Source of the DNA: Eudorina sp. 2006-703-Eu-15
Lineage: Eukaryota; Chlorophyta; Chlorophyceae; Chlamydomonadales; Volvocaceae
DNA length: 64,000 nucleotides
Reading direction: 5' to 3'
NCBI GenBank assembly: GCA_003117195.1
Contig: BDSI01000070.1
Location: 62,501-126,500 of the forward strand
Positions 26,101 through 35,692 of the stretch are shown here, piece by piece (the first letter of the stretch is position 1; every line of letters begins with the position of its first letter). The translations under genes and the position numbers were made by a program. Under the pieces are notes generated by a model. The model did no database searches, had not been told where the DNA came from, and saw nothing but the letters and a program-made list of their open reading frames with translations.

Positions 26101-29100
26101 GCTCCGCGCCTTCCTGCGGGAACACTACTGGTGGCTGCTGCTGCTGCTGGACCACTACTCGGTGCTGCACGCCGGCCCCACCGCCGACCCCTTCCTCCTG
26201 CACCCGCCCGCCTGGGCCGCGCTGGCGGCGGAGACCGGCCTCACCACCGACCCCGAGCTGCAGCGGCAGTGGGCGGAGCAGCAGCTGGCGGAGGCAGCCG
26301 CCGGGGGGGCGGCGAGGGCGGGCCGAGAAGGAGGAGGAGGAGGAGGAGGAGGGGGGAATGGCGGGATGGTCGTAGTGCCGGGGGTGGTGGTGGCACCTGG
26401 GGGGAGGGCGCTGAGTCCGGCGGATGTCAGCCGGGTGTTCCTGGCGGCGACGGCGGCGGCAGCGGCGGCGGCTGGTACGGCAGGAGCCGGCGGCGGCGAG
26501 GTCAGCGGCGGCCGGGGCCGGAACGCGGCGGGCGCGACGGCGGGCGGAACCGCGGGTGGCAAGGTGAGATGCGCAGAGAGCACAGGAGCTGCGTTGTGTC
26601 GTGGGGTGGGCGTGCAATGGGAGATCGTCGGATGCCTATGCGTGCGGGCACAACAACCAAACCAGAGCGGGTGCATGTTACATGACGCAAGACGAGTGCG
26701 CGTCGGCGCGTCCGCGGTTCAATAGATGCGCGCCCGGGTGGACCGACCGAGTTGTGGGAGAGGTGGAGGGGGCGCGCTCCGGAACCCGGCCCCTCGCCGG
26801 GTCCCGACAGGCGCCGGTCCCTGCTCTCGCCCACCCCCACCCGCATCCGCATCCGCACCTCTGCCTGCTCCCGCCGCGTCCGGCTGCCCGCGGGCCTCCT
26901 ACACCGCCATTCCCCCAAGGCAGACCACCCCACCACTCCCTCCCGGCCCCTTCCCCCCTGGTCCCTCCTCTCTCTGTCTCCATCTTTCCGGTCTGTTCCG
27001 CAGTCCGCCGCAGCCGCCAGCGCGGCCCTGGCCCGCCCGCTGTGGATCGAGCTGCTCCTCCGGGCGGCTGCCGCCAAGTTCCTGCGAAACCCCGAGCCGC
27101 CACTGGCCGCCGCAACCGCCGGCGGAGAAGCCGCCGCCGCCGCCGCCGCCACCGGCGCTGCGCCGGCCCTCGCAGCAGCCGCAGGCGCCGGCGGCCTCCC
27201 CAGGCGGCCGGACAGGACGTCCTTCAAGGCTCCCGCGGCGGCGGTCGGCGGCAGGAAGCCCGTGGCCGCCGCCGCCGGCACCCCTTCGCCGCCTTCGGCG
27301 CCTTCGGCGCTGAAAGCGCCCGCCACCCCGCCGGCCGCGGAGCGCAGCAGCGCTCCGAAATCGCCCCGTGGGACGGCATCCGCGGCGGCGGCGAATGCCA
27401 CCGCAACCACACCCGCCGCCTCCGCTGCTGCTGCAGGCGCAGGCGCAGCCATTGGGAAAGGGGATGAGAGGGGTACTGCGGCGGCGCTGGCCTCGGAGCC
27501 GGGGGCTCCAGGGGCAGACCCGGGGACGCCGCGCGGGGGCAAGGCGGCGGCGGTGGGGGCGGATCGGGAGTTGGGGAAGGGGCGACACGCCAGCGTGCGG
27601 TGGAAGCTGCCGGAAGGCGCTTCGGAGGACGAGGAGGAAGGTGCAGGGGAGGAGGCGGCCAAGGAGAGGGCGAGAGAGGGGGCGGCGGGGGAGGCGGGGA
27701 TGAGAAGCGAGGAGGGACCCAAGGCGGCGGCGGAGGGCGGCGGCCGCGGCGGCGCGGAGGGCGACGACGACGACGACGACGCGGACGACATGGCGTCGGA
27801 CCTCTTGACGGCTGTACGGCGATTGCTGTACGAATGCTTCCTACCCAATGTGGCCCCCGGTGCTCTGGTGAGCTGTACGGCAGGGAGCGTGGTGGGCGGG
27901 CCTGAGTTTCGCTGGGTCGATTTACTACTGGTGGGGCGGGGGGTGCCCGGGCTGACCCGCGGGTCGGGGCTGCGGTCGACGCGGATGCCGTACTGCCCGA
28001 TGTTTGCCCTTGTGGAGTGGACTTGACGTCGCCGCGGGACAGATGAACTCCCGCGGGCGCCTCCCCTCCCCCGGATGTGGGGGGAGGCCTCAAACTGCAC
28101 GTCCCCCCCGTTCCCACCGTCCCCGCACGCCACCCCCCTCCCCCTCTCCCCCTCCTCAGGTGCAGCCGCGCAACTTCCGCGAGGCCAGGCTGTGGCAGCC
28201 GGCGGTGGACCGACTGCTGGCGCAGCACGAGCCGCTGCTGCGGGTAGGGTGCAGGGGAGGCGGGGGCTGGGCTCGGGTGGGTGGTCTTTAGGGGGAGGGG
28301 CCCAGGGGAAGAAGTGGGGTCGGGTGCAGGCGGTTGGTTGCGTTGGGCACAATACATGCAGCACGCCAGTCCCGCACCTAACCGCCCGCCATCCGCCCCC
28401 CCCCGCCCTGTCCTCCCGTGTTTAAAGAAGAGACTCCGGCCCCCCCCCCCCGTGTCCCATCGCCCCTCCCTCCCCGCCTAGGCGCTGTACGCTTGCTACC
28501 GCGATGTGGGTCGGCCCCCCAGTGCCGTGGCACCGGCACTGGCACCGGCGCCGGGGCTAGGCCTGGGCGGCAGCAAGGGCGCGGGTGCGGGCGCGGGTGC
28601 GGGTGGGGGTGCGGGTGGGGGTGCGGAGCGGCGGCGCCTGGAGCTGCCCGGGTGGTTGGAGCTGGTGGGCGAGGGGCGGCTGTTCAGTTCGCACTTCACG
28701 GTGCGGGAGGCCCGGCTGGCGTTCATGGCGTCCAGGACCAGGTGCGGCGGGGCGGGTTGGGGTGGGGTGGGGTTACAAAGAAACAGCCCAGACGGGATGG
28801 GGTGGGGTGGGGTGGGGTGGGGTTGCGTCCGTGTGCGAGATGTCGAGATGGGTCTTTGCCCATCTTGTCCAGCGTCCCGGGGTTCCTGCCGCGCGCGGAC
28901 CCATGGGTCGGAAGGCTTTAGGCATGGGAAATGTGTCCGATGATGTCTTGCTGCCAGCGAGCCGCCTGCACATCAACCCGCCTCCCTCCCCTGGACCCTA
29001 CCGATGCCCATACCGCTGCTACCCCGCCCCCCCCTTTTGTCCACCCCTGTCCCCTTTTCCGTGCTCCCCCCACCCTCATCCTCTCCCGGGTGCAGGTACG

Positions 29101-30503
29101 CGGACGAGCTGGCTGCAGCCCGGGGGGAGGCGGTGGAGCCGGGGTGTAGCCGGGGGTTGTCGTACCCCTCCTTCGTGGAGGCGCTGGGCCGCGCCGCGGA
29201 GCTGATCAGCCCGCCACCGCCCGCCGAGCTGGCCAAGGTGAGGGGCGGGGCCTCCCGGGGGAAACCCCGGGGGGCACCGGGGCAATAACGTTGGCTGCCT
29301 AAGGGGATGAGAGCGCCCGCCGGAGAGGGGCCCGCTCCCTCCGTGCCCCGGGGTACACCGTAAACTGTTACGTGCAGGCTCCCCGCAGCCGCGCCCCCCC
29401 CCGCAGCAGGGGCTTATGTGGGTTTGGGGGTGGCTCGCTTGCTGGCAGCGGCGCCGGGGCAGCGGAGGCGGACCAGCGCGGGCTGCGCACGTCCGCCGGA
29501 TCGACAGCCTGACCGCCGCCCTCACTGCTTCTCGTAGGGCGTGCCGAGGCGAACACCGCTGGTAGCTAGTTGAATACCGTAGTTGGATCCGAGGCTGTAC
29601 CGTATATCCCGCGCTGTCGTCGCTGTCAGTGCCGGACTGGCAACCAGGCAACAGCACCCAACACGCGTACGCGCCGACCCCAAACATTAGTTACATGACA
29701 CGCGGCCTGCGCCCGCCATCCCCCCAAAAAGAAACCTAGTCCCCGTGATGCCTTCCCCGGTAGCGCCCGGTCTTCACCCGGGCCCCCTTCTCCCCGCCTG
29801 GCCCTGTCGCCCCCTCCCATCCTGCCCCTCCAGTTGGGGTTCGTGGGCGAGGGCGCCGCCGCCGCCTACTACGCCGCCGGTCGCCGGGACCCCTCCCTGC
29901 TGCTGCCCCCGCGGCACAGCGCCCAGCTGCACACGCCCAAGACCCGGCCGCTGGAGGACAAGCTGGGACAGGTGGGGGTTGGCTAGATGGGGGTGGGGGT
30001 GGGGGTGGCTGGGCGGCTAGGTGTAGGGTCGGGTGGGAGGGGCTGGAGGAGGAGCCCGCCAGGCCCGAGCTCTTCGACCCCGGCACTGGGAGGCGCGGGG
30101 CCGAGAACCCCAGCCGGGGGAGGAGGGACCAACGCCGCCGCCCACTCGTTCACCCACACCCATTGCCTAGAGCTTCCTCAGATTCGTTGCCGGCAGCAGT
30201 CCCACCGGCCAATCGCTCGCCCCTACAGCCCGACCCCCGACCCCATGAACCCATGTCATCACACCCACTGATGCAACCACCACCACCACCACCACCTGTG
30301 TAAACCCCACCCCCGGCGCATATTCCCCCTCCCCCTCCTTCACCCCCTCTGCCACCCCACCGCCGCACCACCCCGCCCAGGTTCTGTCCATCCTCGTCCA
30401 CAACCTGATGGACCTGCTGGGCTGCAAGAGCGGCGACCAGCTCCTGGCCAAGCTGCGACAGCACAGGGCGCGGGCCCCCCGGCCCAAGCGGGGAGGCGTC
30501 TAA
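627..30503 (+). CDS. Giant IQ-motif / armadillo-like repeat protein, 38 exons visible, 5' partial
   Basis: I built this gene by matching open frames to GT-AG splice sites and checking phase at every junction. The 38 exons sum to 10,113 nt, an exact multiple of three, giving 3,370 residues and a TAA stop at 30501-30503. The first exon opens in phase 0 after an acceptor at 625-626, so the start lies upstream. A 33-nt mini-exon at 406-438 would also fit. Visible features are an IQ motif (residues 37-47), several helical blocks resembling armadillo repeats (about 640-760, 915-1045, 1335-1390, 1500-1555), very long Ala/Gly/Ser tracts, an acidic tract, and a conserved-looking C-terminal region from about residue 3150. 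ARM plus IQ proteins are often scaffold or ciliary proteins, but I do not recognise a named orthologue. Exon coordinates are in the three segment entries. The acceptor of exon 6 (4096, or 4045 in the same frame) is the least certain. Confidence 0.85.
735..770 (+). other. IQ calmodulin-binding motif in exon 1 of the giant gene
   Basis: Codons 735-770 read IQSSLRGLMVRR. This satisfies the core IQ pattern IQxxxRGxxxR, with one extra basic residue after it. IQ motifs bind apo-calmodulin or calmodulin-like light chains. Only one full match is visible; the KLRSQ-type stretch in exon 2 is basic but does not fit. Confidence 0.7.
781..1110. repeat. G-rich tract and (GGCGGGGGAGGGT)n minisatellite in intron 1
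   Basis: After the donor at 780 the intron runs into about 50 consecutive G residues. Then come many copies of a 13-mer close to GGCGGGGGAGGGT, with variants lacking one G or carrying an extra GGA. The strand is almost free of C, so the transcript could form stacked G-quadruplexes. Exact lengths of the homopolymer runs should not be trusted. Confidence 0.9.
2697..2729 (+). repeat. Dispersed 33-bp repeat, copy 1 (intron 3 of giant gene)
   Basis: These 33 bases, starting CTGAGCCGCGAGAAGCGAAG, occur again without mismatch at 62312-62344. Similarity continues a few bases on each side with mismatches. Both copies are in introns and in the same orientation relative to the host gene. Confidence 0.9.
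4640..4688. repeat. CTGTG / CTGTGTG short tandem repeat in intron 6
   Basis: Roughly ten GCTGTG or GTGCTGT units in a row lie inside the intron between exons 6 and 7 of the giant gene. They have no coding role in the spliced frame. Confidence 0.8.
6093..6175. repeat. Degenerate 28-bp AT-rich repeat, about 2.5 copies, intron 8
   Basis: Copies begin at 6093, 6121 and 6149. Each starts A(C/A)TGCAT and contains ATATCC and AGGWTT. The stretch is AT-rich, unlike the very GC-rich flanks, and sits within the intron between exons 8 and 9. Confidence 0.6.
6985..7016 (+). repeat. Shared pre-acceptor intron motif, copy 1 (intron 9)
   Basis: The stretch begins ATATGTCTACCAATTT and ends TTTCCTATACC, with a short duplication in the middle. 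It ends about 21 bases before the acceptor of exon 10. Related copies lie at 23891-23912, 25987-26014, 63221-63246 and 63713-63733. Confidence 0.75.
8262..8540. repeat. G-rich tract followed by six copies of a 15-bp repeat, intron 12
   Basis: From 8262 to about 8435 the strand is almost only G and A, in GGGGAGGGGG-type units. From 8449 a 15-mer (CCGTGAGGTCAGGGG) is repeated six times almost perfectly. Each unit contains GTGAGGT, so each resembles a donor site. The real donor is placed at 8254 because it is the one that leaves the phase needed at 9098. Confidence 0.85.
10839..10905. repeat. 22-bp tandem repeat, three copies, intron 15
   Basis: Copies start at 10839, 10861 and 10883. Each begins GATGGGCCCTATGGGTGT, and the units differ by one or two bases. 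They lie in the large intron that also holds the reverse transcriptase. Confidence 0.85.
12056..14724 (-). pseudogene. Reverse transcriptase, Penelope-like type, frameshifted
   Basis: Two overlapping minus-strand frames together make one reverse transcriptase. The C-terminal frame (14098 down to a stop at 12056) holds the polymerase core: GIPMG at 12731-12745, FLDD (the [YF]xDD catalytic box) at 12587-12598, then IYPPELGI, FLDLLL and HLYDKRE, an order typical of a Penelope-like family found in animals and algae. The N-terminal frame (from about ATG 14724) holds CACHRYPELWGAGTQHVM and YWNKGARYR, matching the upstream Cys-rich block of the same family. The switch is needed near 13945-13972, in a C/G homopolymer region, so it could be a true mutation or a sequence error. 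I see no GIY-YIG endonuclease in either frame. The gene lies antisense inside intron 15 of the giant gene. The RT call is firm; the exact lineage is not. Confidence 0.8.
14749..14796. repeat. GGGGTGG-type tandem repeat upstream of the reverse transcriptase
   Basis: About six units of GGGGTGGG or GGGTGGGG occur in a row. Read on the minus strand this is a C-rich leader immediately before the reverse transcriptase coding region. It may mark the 5' border of the element or be an ordinary intronic microsatellite. Confidence 0.7.
16669..16713. repeat. (GGGT)n microsatellite, intron 19
   Basis: Eleven or so GGGT units follow the donor at 16653 and end in GGGGCCCC. A purine-rich GGGAGAGAGA tract follows at 16785-16862. 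Confidence 0.9.
17785..18121. repeat. (GGGGC)n minisatellite followed by (CACAG)n, intron 21
   Basis: About 280 bases of GGGGC, broken at intervals by a GGGC unit, are followed by ten CACAG units. The tract lacks GT completely, which forces the exon 21 donor upstream to 17775. Open frames across it read as Gly/Arg/Ala or Pro/Ala/Arg repeats and are not genes. Confidence 0.95.
20018..20160. repeat. 12-bp minisatellite GGCTGGGGCCGG, intron 24
   Basis: About ten near-perfect copies start within 15 bases of the exon 24 donor (GTGAGG at 20018). The unit is rich in GGGG runs. Confidence 0.9.
22363..22600. repeat. 38-bp AT-rich satellite, six copies, intron 26
   Basis: Copies begin at 22363, 22401, 22439, 22477, 22515 and 22553, with a partial seventh at 22591. 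They are essentially identical. Each contains GTGATAAGTGTG, TTAAAATAAACC and GAGAGACACGACTT. The block is far more AT-rich than its surroundings and ends in a TGTGTGTATATG stretch. It lies wholly inside the intron between exons 26 and 27. Confidence 0.95.
23578..23712. repeat. (TACC)n microsatellite, about 33 units, intron 27
   Basis: An uninterrupted tetranucleotide repeat; frames across it read as Thr-Tyr-Leu-Pro and are artefacts. It lies in the intron before exon 28. Confidence 0.95.
23891..23915 (+). repeat. Shared pre-acceptor intron motif, copy 2 (intron 27)
   Basis: It reads AATATGTCCACCAATTTCCT followed by AATCCCC. It lies about 60 bases upstream of the acceptor of exon 28. Confidence 0.75.
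25986..26014 (+). repeat. Shared pre-acceptor intron motif, copy 3 (intron 31)
   Basis: It reads GAATATTGTCAACCAGTTTC followed by CTATACCCC. It lies about 80 bases before the acceptor of exon 32. Confidence 0.7.
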
Positions 30504-32529
30504 GCGGCGGCTGCAGCGGGGGGGTTGCCTTCTGTGGGAAGGGCAGCCTGGGGCTGCGATGCTGCTGCTGCTGCTGGTGACAGATGAGATGTGCGCTTTC
30601 TTGGGAGTTATCAAGAAACGGAACCCAAACTGTCTTGGGGTGTTGCCGGGTCGGCGGATGTACGTACGGGTAGTGTCATGCGTCCATTTCGGGGGACGAG
30701 GACGGGAGATACCGCCCGAGGGGCTACCCGGTGGGTACCGTCGATGACTGTGGCTGTGGCTGTGGCTGTGACGTGGTGTGGTGTGGTGCGGATCTTTGGG
30801 CTCTTGCTTTGGTTGGGTGCAAAGCGCACAAAAAGGTTCACCCGACCTTGCATCCTGTACACGCGTACAGTAATAAAGTGCGCTCGATCGGGTCCGTAGG
30901 GATGCCGGTGGGTTACCCACCGTGGGTAGTTCATGTCTGGGTAAACAAATTTAGTACCTTGGCTGGGTGGGCGGGTGGGCGGGTGGCTGGCTGGTTGGGT
31001 GGCTGGCTGGCTGGCTGTGTTATGCGAGAAACCCGCGGGTGTTGGTAGGCAGGCAGAGCAGGAGTGCGTGACATGCCAGGGCCATAGGAGTGCCCAAAAT
31101 GTTGCCTATGCCATGTACCCAGTGCCCGACCCACACAGTAGAAAAAAGTGGCGGTGTCGAAAGGACGCTGACCAGCTGGTGCGGGCCGGCTGCCTTGGCC
31201 ACACAGACTTATACCGCAATGCTGAGCGTGCGTGCGATCCTCGTGCTGTTTCCGCATTGGTACGGTGCGTATGTGTGTGTGTATATATGTGTGTGTGCGC
31301 TCGTGCAGCATGCAACGGGACCGGTCCGAGGGGTCCTGGGTGTGTGGGTGTTGACCCGGGGCCCCGTTTCCTTGCCTTATGGATGCGCCGCTTCTGGTAC
31401 AACGAATCGTACGATAGCCGTACTGCAGCACCGAAGGCGCAAGCCCGAGGTCAGCGAAGGAATCTTCGCCCGCAGAGATGGCTGACCTGGTTGCTGAACA
31501 TACGTGGGAAGCCATCGTTGCTTCCATTACGTGCAGTTAGGTCGCGTGTGGAAACGAACGAGAGGGTCGTCAGAGTGTGTGTTGGCTGGGGTGGTGTGGA
31601 TTGGAACGAGCGCTCGTACGCTGGACCAGCACGTGAGGCGTGACGGAAGTAGTGACCCATTTTGCGACGGTTGTGTGTGTGACCCATTTCGATTTCGAAG
31701 GCACTTCTGTAAGCAGAGGGGACGGTGGAGGTCCGGCCTGCGCCTTCGCACCAAGGACGCGGGACGCCCATATGTGTTTAGATGGCAACGCGTCTAATGC
31801 AGCACATGGGTGGGCCCTGGTGGGCCCATGGGACATCTTGGGGTTTAGCACACGTATCGACCCGGCGTATCCGTTATGGTCGTGCTCATCATGTGCAGTG
31901 CATTCTTAGTTGTCCGCAGTTGGTTCAACCCCTTGTGTGCCCCCACGCTTCATGTCGTGCCGCAGTTCTTTCAGCGCTGGAGGATCACGGTGGGATGCAC
32001 AGCAGGCGGCGTGCGACACTCGGACTGTGCAAAATAGCGATGCAAATATAAGTATGGACTGTGAACAGGTTCGACGGCTTCGATAGCACCCCGAAATGCA
32101 AAGCGTCCAAGCTTGCAGGATAGCAGCCAAAGTCATGAAACTGAGACAATGCGGTACATTTGTATGAGTTCTGACGCAGCCATATGGGGTGCCAAACAGT
32201 GTGCGCGAAAGTGATAAAGCACATTACATGTGCAGAGAAGATGTGAGCTGAATTTTGCACTCGTAAAGATGGTGCAGCAACCAATATTCACGCACAGTAT
32301 CAAGTAACTATATACAGGGGGCGGTGCTATTGTCAGCCATTGTCGTGAATTGGTCTTGGCGCGGAACCGTCGTGGAGGAAGAGCGCGTCCACACCTAATG
32401 TCCAGTCGCATTTCACTGCACGTTACTAGATTTGCTCGATAATACGTATAGATTACAATCAAGTACTTTGCAAGGAACTTCGAGAGACTTTGCCGCCGAT
32501 CTGAACCATTTCTACATAAGTTTCCGGAG
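30504..32529. other. Intergenic stretch, giant gene to CCT4
   Basis: No coding frame here is convincing. The first part is the 3' region of the giant gene; AATAAA occurs at 30872-30877 and the first TGTAA lies near 31690, about 1.2 kb after the stop. A GGCTGGCT/GGGCGGGT repeat occurs at 30960-31015 and a GT-rich tract near 31268-31296. From about 31900 the sequence becomes less GC-rich and leads into the CCT4 start, so a promoter is likely there, though I see no defined element. Confidence 0.6.
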
Positions 32530-35500
32530 ATGCCCCCTAAACAAAAGAATGAGCTGTACAAGTATGTAACACAACGTTGCAATCCCCTTAAGCCTGCATA
32601 TTGACGATAACGTCGGCGTGCGCTCGTGCAGGGAGAGTGCTAGGAAGAAGGACGTGCGCACGTCAAACATAGAAGCAGCTAAAGCTGTTGCAGATGCAGT
32701 GCGAACAAGCCTTGGTCCGCGTGGCATGGACAAGATGGTGAGGCAGGGCGCTCGGCAGATGCAGCATATCGACAGAACCCGCCAAACACTTGCCCAACGG
32801 CCTCGCTGACAGGTGGCGGCGCCTAACGGCGAGGTTATTATCACCAATGACGGCGCCACCATCCTTCAAAAGATGACGGTCACGCAACCGGCCGCCAAAA
32901 TGCTCGTTGAGCTGTCGAAGTCGCAGGTAACCCACCTCCGCGTCCTGCCAGGCTCTGGCCTGCCAGCATGCTCCCCCCTTCACGCCATACGGGGGGTATA
33001 ATAGAGTTTCGCCCTTGGGTATGGACATCCTCCAAACAGGACGTTGTGGCGGGTGATGGCACGACGTCGGTCGTTGTCATATGCGGAGCTCTGCTTAAAA
33101 AGTGTCAGGAGCTCCTGGAGAAGGGTGTGCATCCCACCATCATTTCGGACTCGTTCAACAAAGCTTCCGCGAAGGCATGCGAGGTACGCTCATGGCGCGG
33201 AGGGGGTGTCGTCAGGGCAGTGAGACGCAGCACGCCGCTGGGAAAACCAAACGCCATGTTCACCGCAGCGTGGCGGTGCAACATGAATGGTTTCCGATTG
33301 TACGCAAGATTCAAGTGGGGGACTTGGGTAATCGAATGGGCAGCTGCCGATAGTAACAGTGCGTGCCATGGCAAGCGGGCGGCTCGACGGGTGTCTCGTC
33401 TCCATCGTGATTTGGGGAGCAAATGTGGGTCGACAGCACTCGAGTATGGGGCTGACGTGGGGGCGGTGGCCCGAGGTGACCAGCACGGGCCCCCACGCAA
33501 CCTGACCCACATCCCGTTTGTTTGCCTTAGTCCGACCCAAACAGCATTTCCCCGAACAATGTGACAGCCCCCGTCTGTGACCGGGTCTGTCACCCCTCTG
33601 CCCCAACAGATTCTGGAGTCTATCGCGATCCCGGTGAACATGGAGGACCGAGAGTCCCTTCTCCGCGCAGCGAACACGTGAGGGGTGTCTGGCGCAGCGG
33701 GGTCCCCCGGGGACGCCGGGGAGCGCGGGGAAAAAGCAGTGCACTCGGTTGCTTGCGCCCGCGGACGCTCATGCGTGCATGTGACACGCAAGGGGGGGGA
33801 TCCCCCTTATTGACAAAACAGGGGGATCCCAACGCTGTTCTGGTTGGACACCGGGGTCGGGGCCCTGTGTGCGGTACGGTGACGGACGTGGCCCGTGGGG
33901 GCGCGGGCGTCTACTTCGCAATAGCTACGGACTCGGTGCCTGAATGCGAAGCGCTAGAGTATTCAACAGGCACGGTCCGCCGTGCGGTGGCGCACCGGGC
34001 ACGCCGCAAAGCCTCTGCGCGGGTGGCAGTTGCAGTTGCCGTCTCACCCCCCTATCGGACACCCCGCTCGGGCCCGGGTCTGGCCACAGGTCGCTGTCGT
34101 CCAAGGTGGTGTCGCAGTACTCGTCGCTGCTGTCTCCCATGGCGGTGGACGCAGTGCTCAAGGTCATGGACCCAGCGCGCCCCAACATGCTGGACCTGCG
34201 GGACATCAAGGTGGGTGGAGGGGGCCCTCGGTGTCTTTGTTTACACAAAAGGGGGGGTCGGTGGCGACCTGGGTGCGGGGCCGCCTTGGGCCGTGTGCAG
34301 CTTTTGGGTCTGGTACAGCGCTCGAGAGCACCAGCGTTGCCCAACGAGGGCTGTGCTCGTGGGCGTGTCTAAGTTTTGATCAGTGTGTCAATTGCCTTTG
34401 TGAGATTCGTGGGAAAGCTTCTGGGGACTGTTGGCAGGCCAGTTTGGAATGCAAAGCACCGTTAATGGCAACAGGGCATTCCGTCAGCACGCCGTCGCTC
34501 GCTGGTCGCCCGCCTTCATCCCTCAGGTGGTGTCCAAGGTCGGGGGCACCATCGACGACTCGGAGATGGTGGACGGCCTGGTTTTTGACCAGAAGGTCAG
34601 GAGGCAGTCCGGGATGGGCAGGGCCCATGGCGTTTATGCTTCATGGGTGGCTAGATCCGGCTTGCAGGCATCTGGGCACCAAGTGATGGGGTCCGTTGTT
34701 GGGCAGAGGTGGTTGGCCAACGGTCTCCCACTTGGGGGACTGTTTTCGGTGACCCAGTATCGGTATCGGTAGGGGTTTCGTTATGGGCTGTGTGGATAGG
34801 CGCCGGGCGGGTGCGAACGTTACGCCTTGTGACAGGTCGGATGCCCGGTCGCTGCTGCATCGACGCGGTGCACCGCCCATCGAACGGATGTTGCGCCGGA
34901 TCCCCACACGAGGACTGATCCCCTCGCGAGGGGACCGAGGCGGCCCTGACGCAGGTGCCTCACGGAGGACGTGCGACCGCGTGGGTGCAGGTAGCAGGGT
35001 GCATGTGCCCGTATACTTTATATACTGCGCACAAAGAGGCGGTTTGAGATTCCTTGCCCACAGGACAGAAATGTGGCGCTGTGCCAAAGTTGCGTTACTG
35101 AAATAACCTGGGCTTGCATCCGCACTTGCATCCGCCATTCGCGTGAACCCTCGCAGGCTGCCAAGTCCGCGGGCGGCCCCACCCGCATGGAGGACGCCAA
35201 GATCGGACTGATCCAGTTCCAGATCTCGCCGCCCAAGACCGACATTGAGAACAACGTCGTGGTGTCGGACTACAACCAGGTGAGGCCCTGGAGCGCAGTC
35301 GGGGCAGTCGGGGCGGGTGCAGAGCCGGACCCACCTGCGTACTGCCTGGCAGATGCGGGCCCGCACCCGCACCCGTCTGCGCACAGAGAGGAACGTAGCG
35401 CCAGGGGCTATGCGGACCAGTCGGGCCAGCTGATTGGGACGCCCGACAGGCTGTCTCTGCTGTGATCTCGCCGTCTGTCGTGCTGGCCCCAGCCGCGGAG

Positions 35501-35655
35501 CGTTGTGCACGCCTTCACGGGTGTCACTCATCCATTCCTTGGGGGTACACCCCATGGCCCCACGGTTCGAGGCCTCGGCCGTCCGTCATTCCGTCCGCTA
35601 TCTGGCCGACGCGTGTGTACTAATGGAGAACTGTGGCCTACCTGTGTCGCTGTGC

Positions 35656-35692
<37 letters not shown>

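Larger units (their letters stand above)
18332..30503 (+). other. Giant gene, segment C: exons 22-38 (linkers and conserved C-terminus)
   Basis: Exons are 18332-18773, 19182-19261, 19780-20017, 20497-21798, 22173-22341, 22909-23281, 23974-24067, 24402-24599, 25250-25676, 25798-25841, 26093-26563, 27004-27867, 28160-28243, 28482-28741, 29096-29237, 29834-29971 and 30381-30503. Exon 25 (1,302 nt) and exon 33 (864 nt) are largely Ala/Gly/Pro/Ser linkers; exon 33 ends with a poly-Asp tract and a helix. Exon 27 has no long ATG-initiated frame and was placed by phase: 1 in, 2 out. Exons 35-36 read WLELVGEGRLFSSHFTVREA and then LSYPSFVEALGRAAELI, an EF-hand-like or helical pattern. The last exon codes a helix and a basic tail. 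Confidence 0.8.

Noticed and set aside
34641..35555. 304-codon minus-strand frame within CCT4
   Set aside because: It overlaps CCT4 exon 8 in antisense and introns 7 and 8. Its translation is Arg/Pro-rich with no motif.
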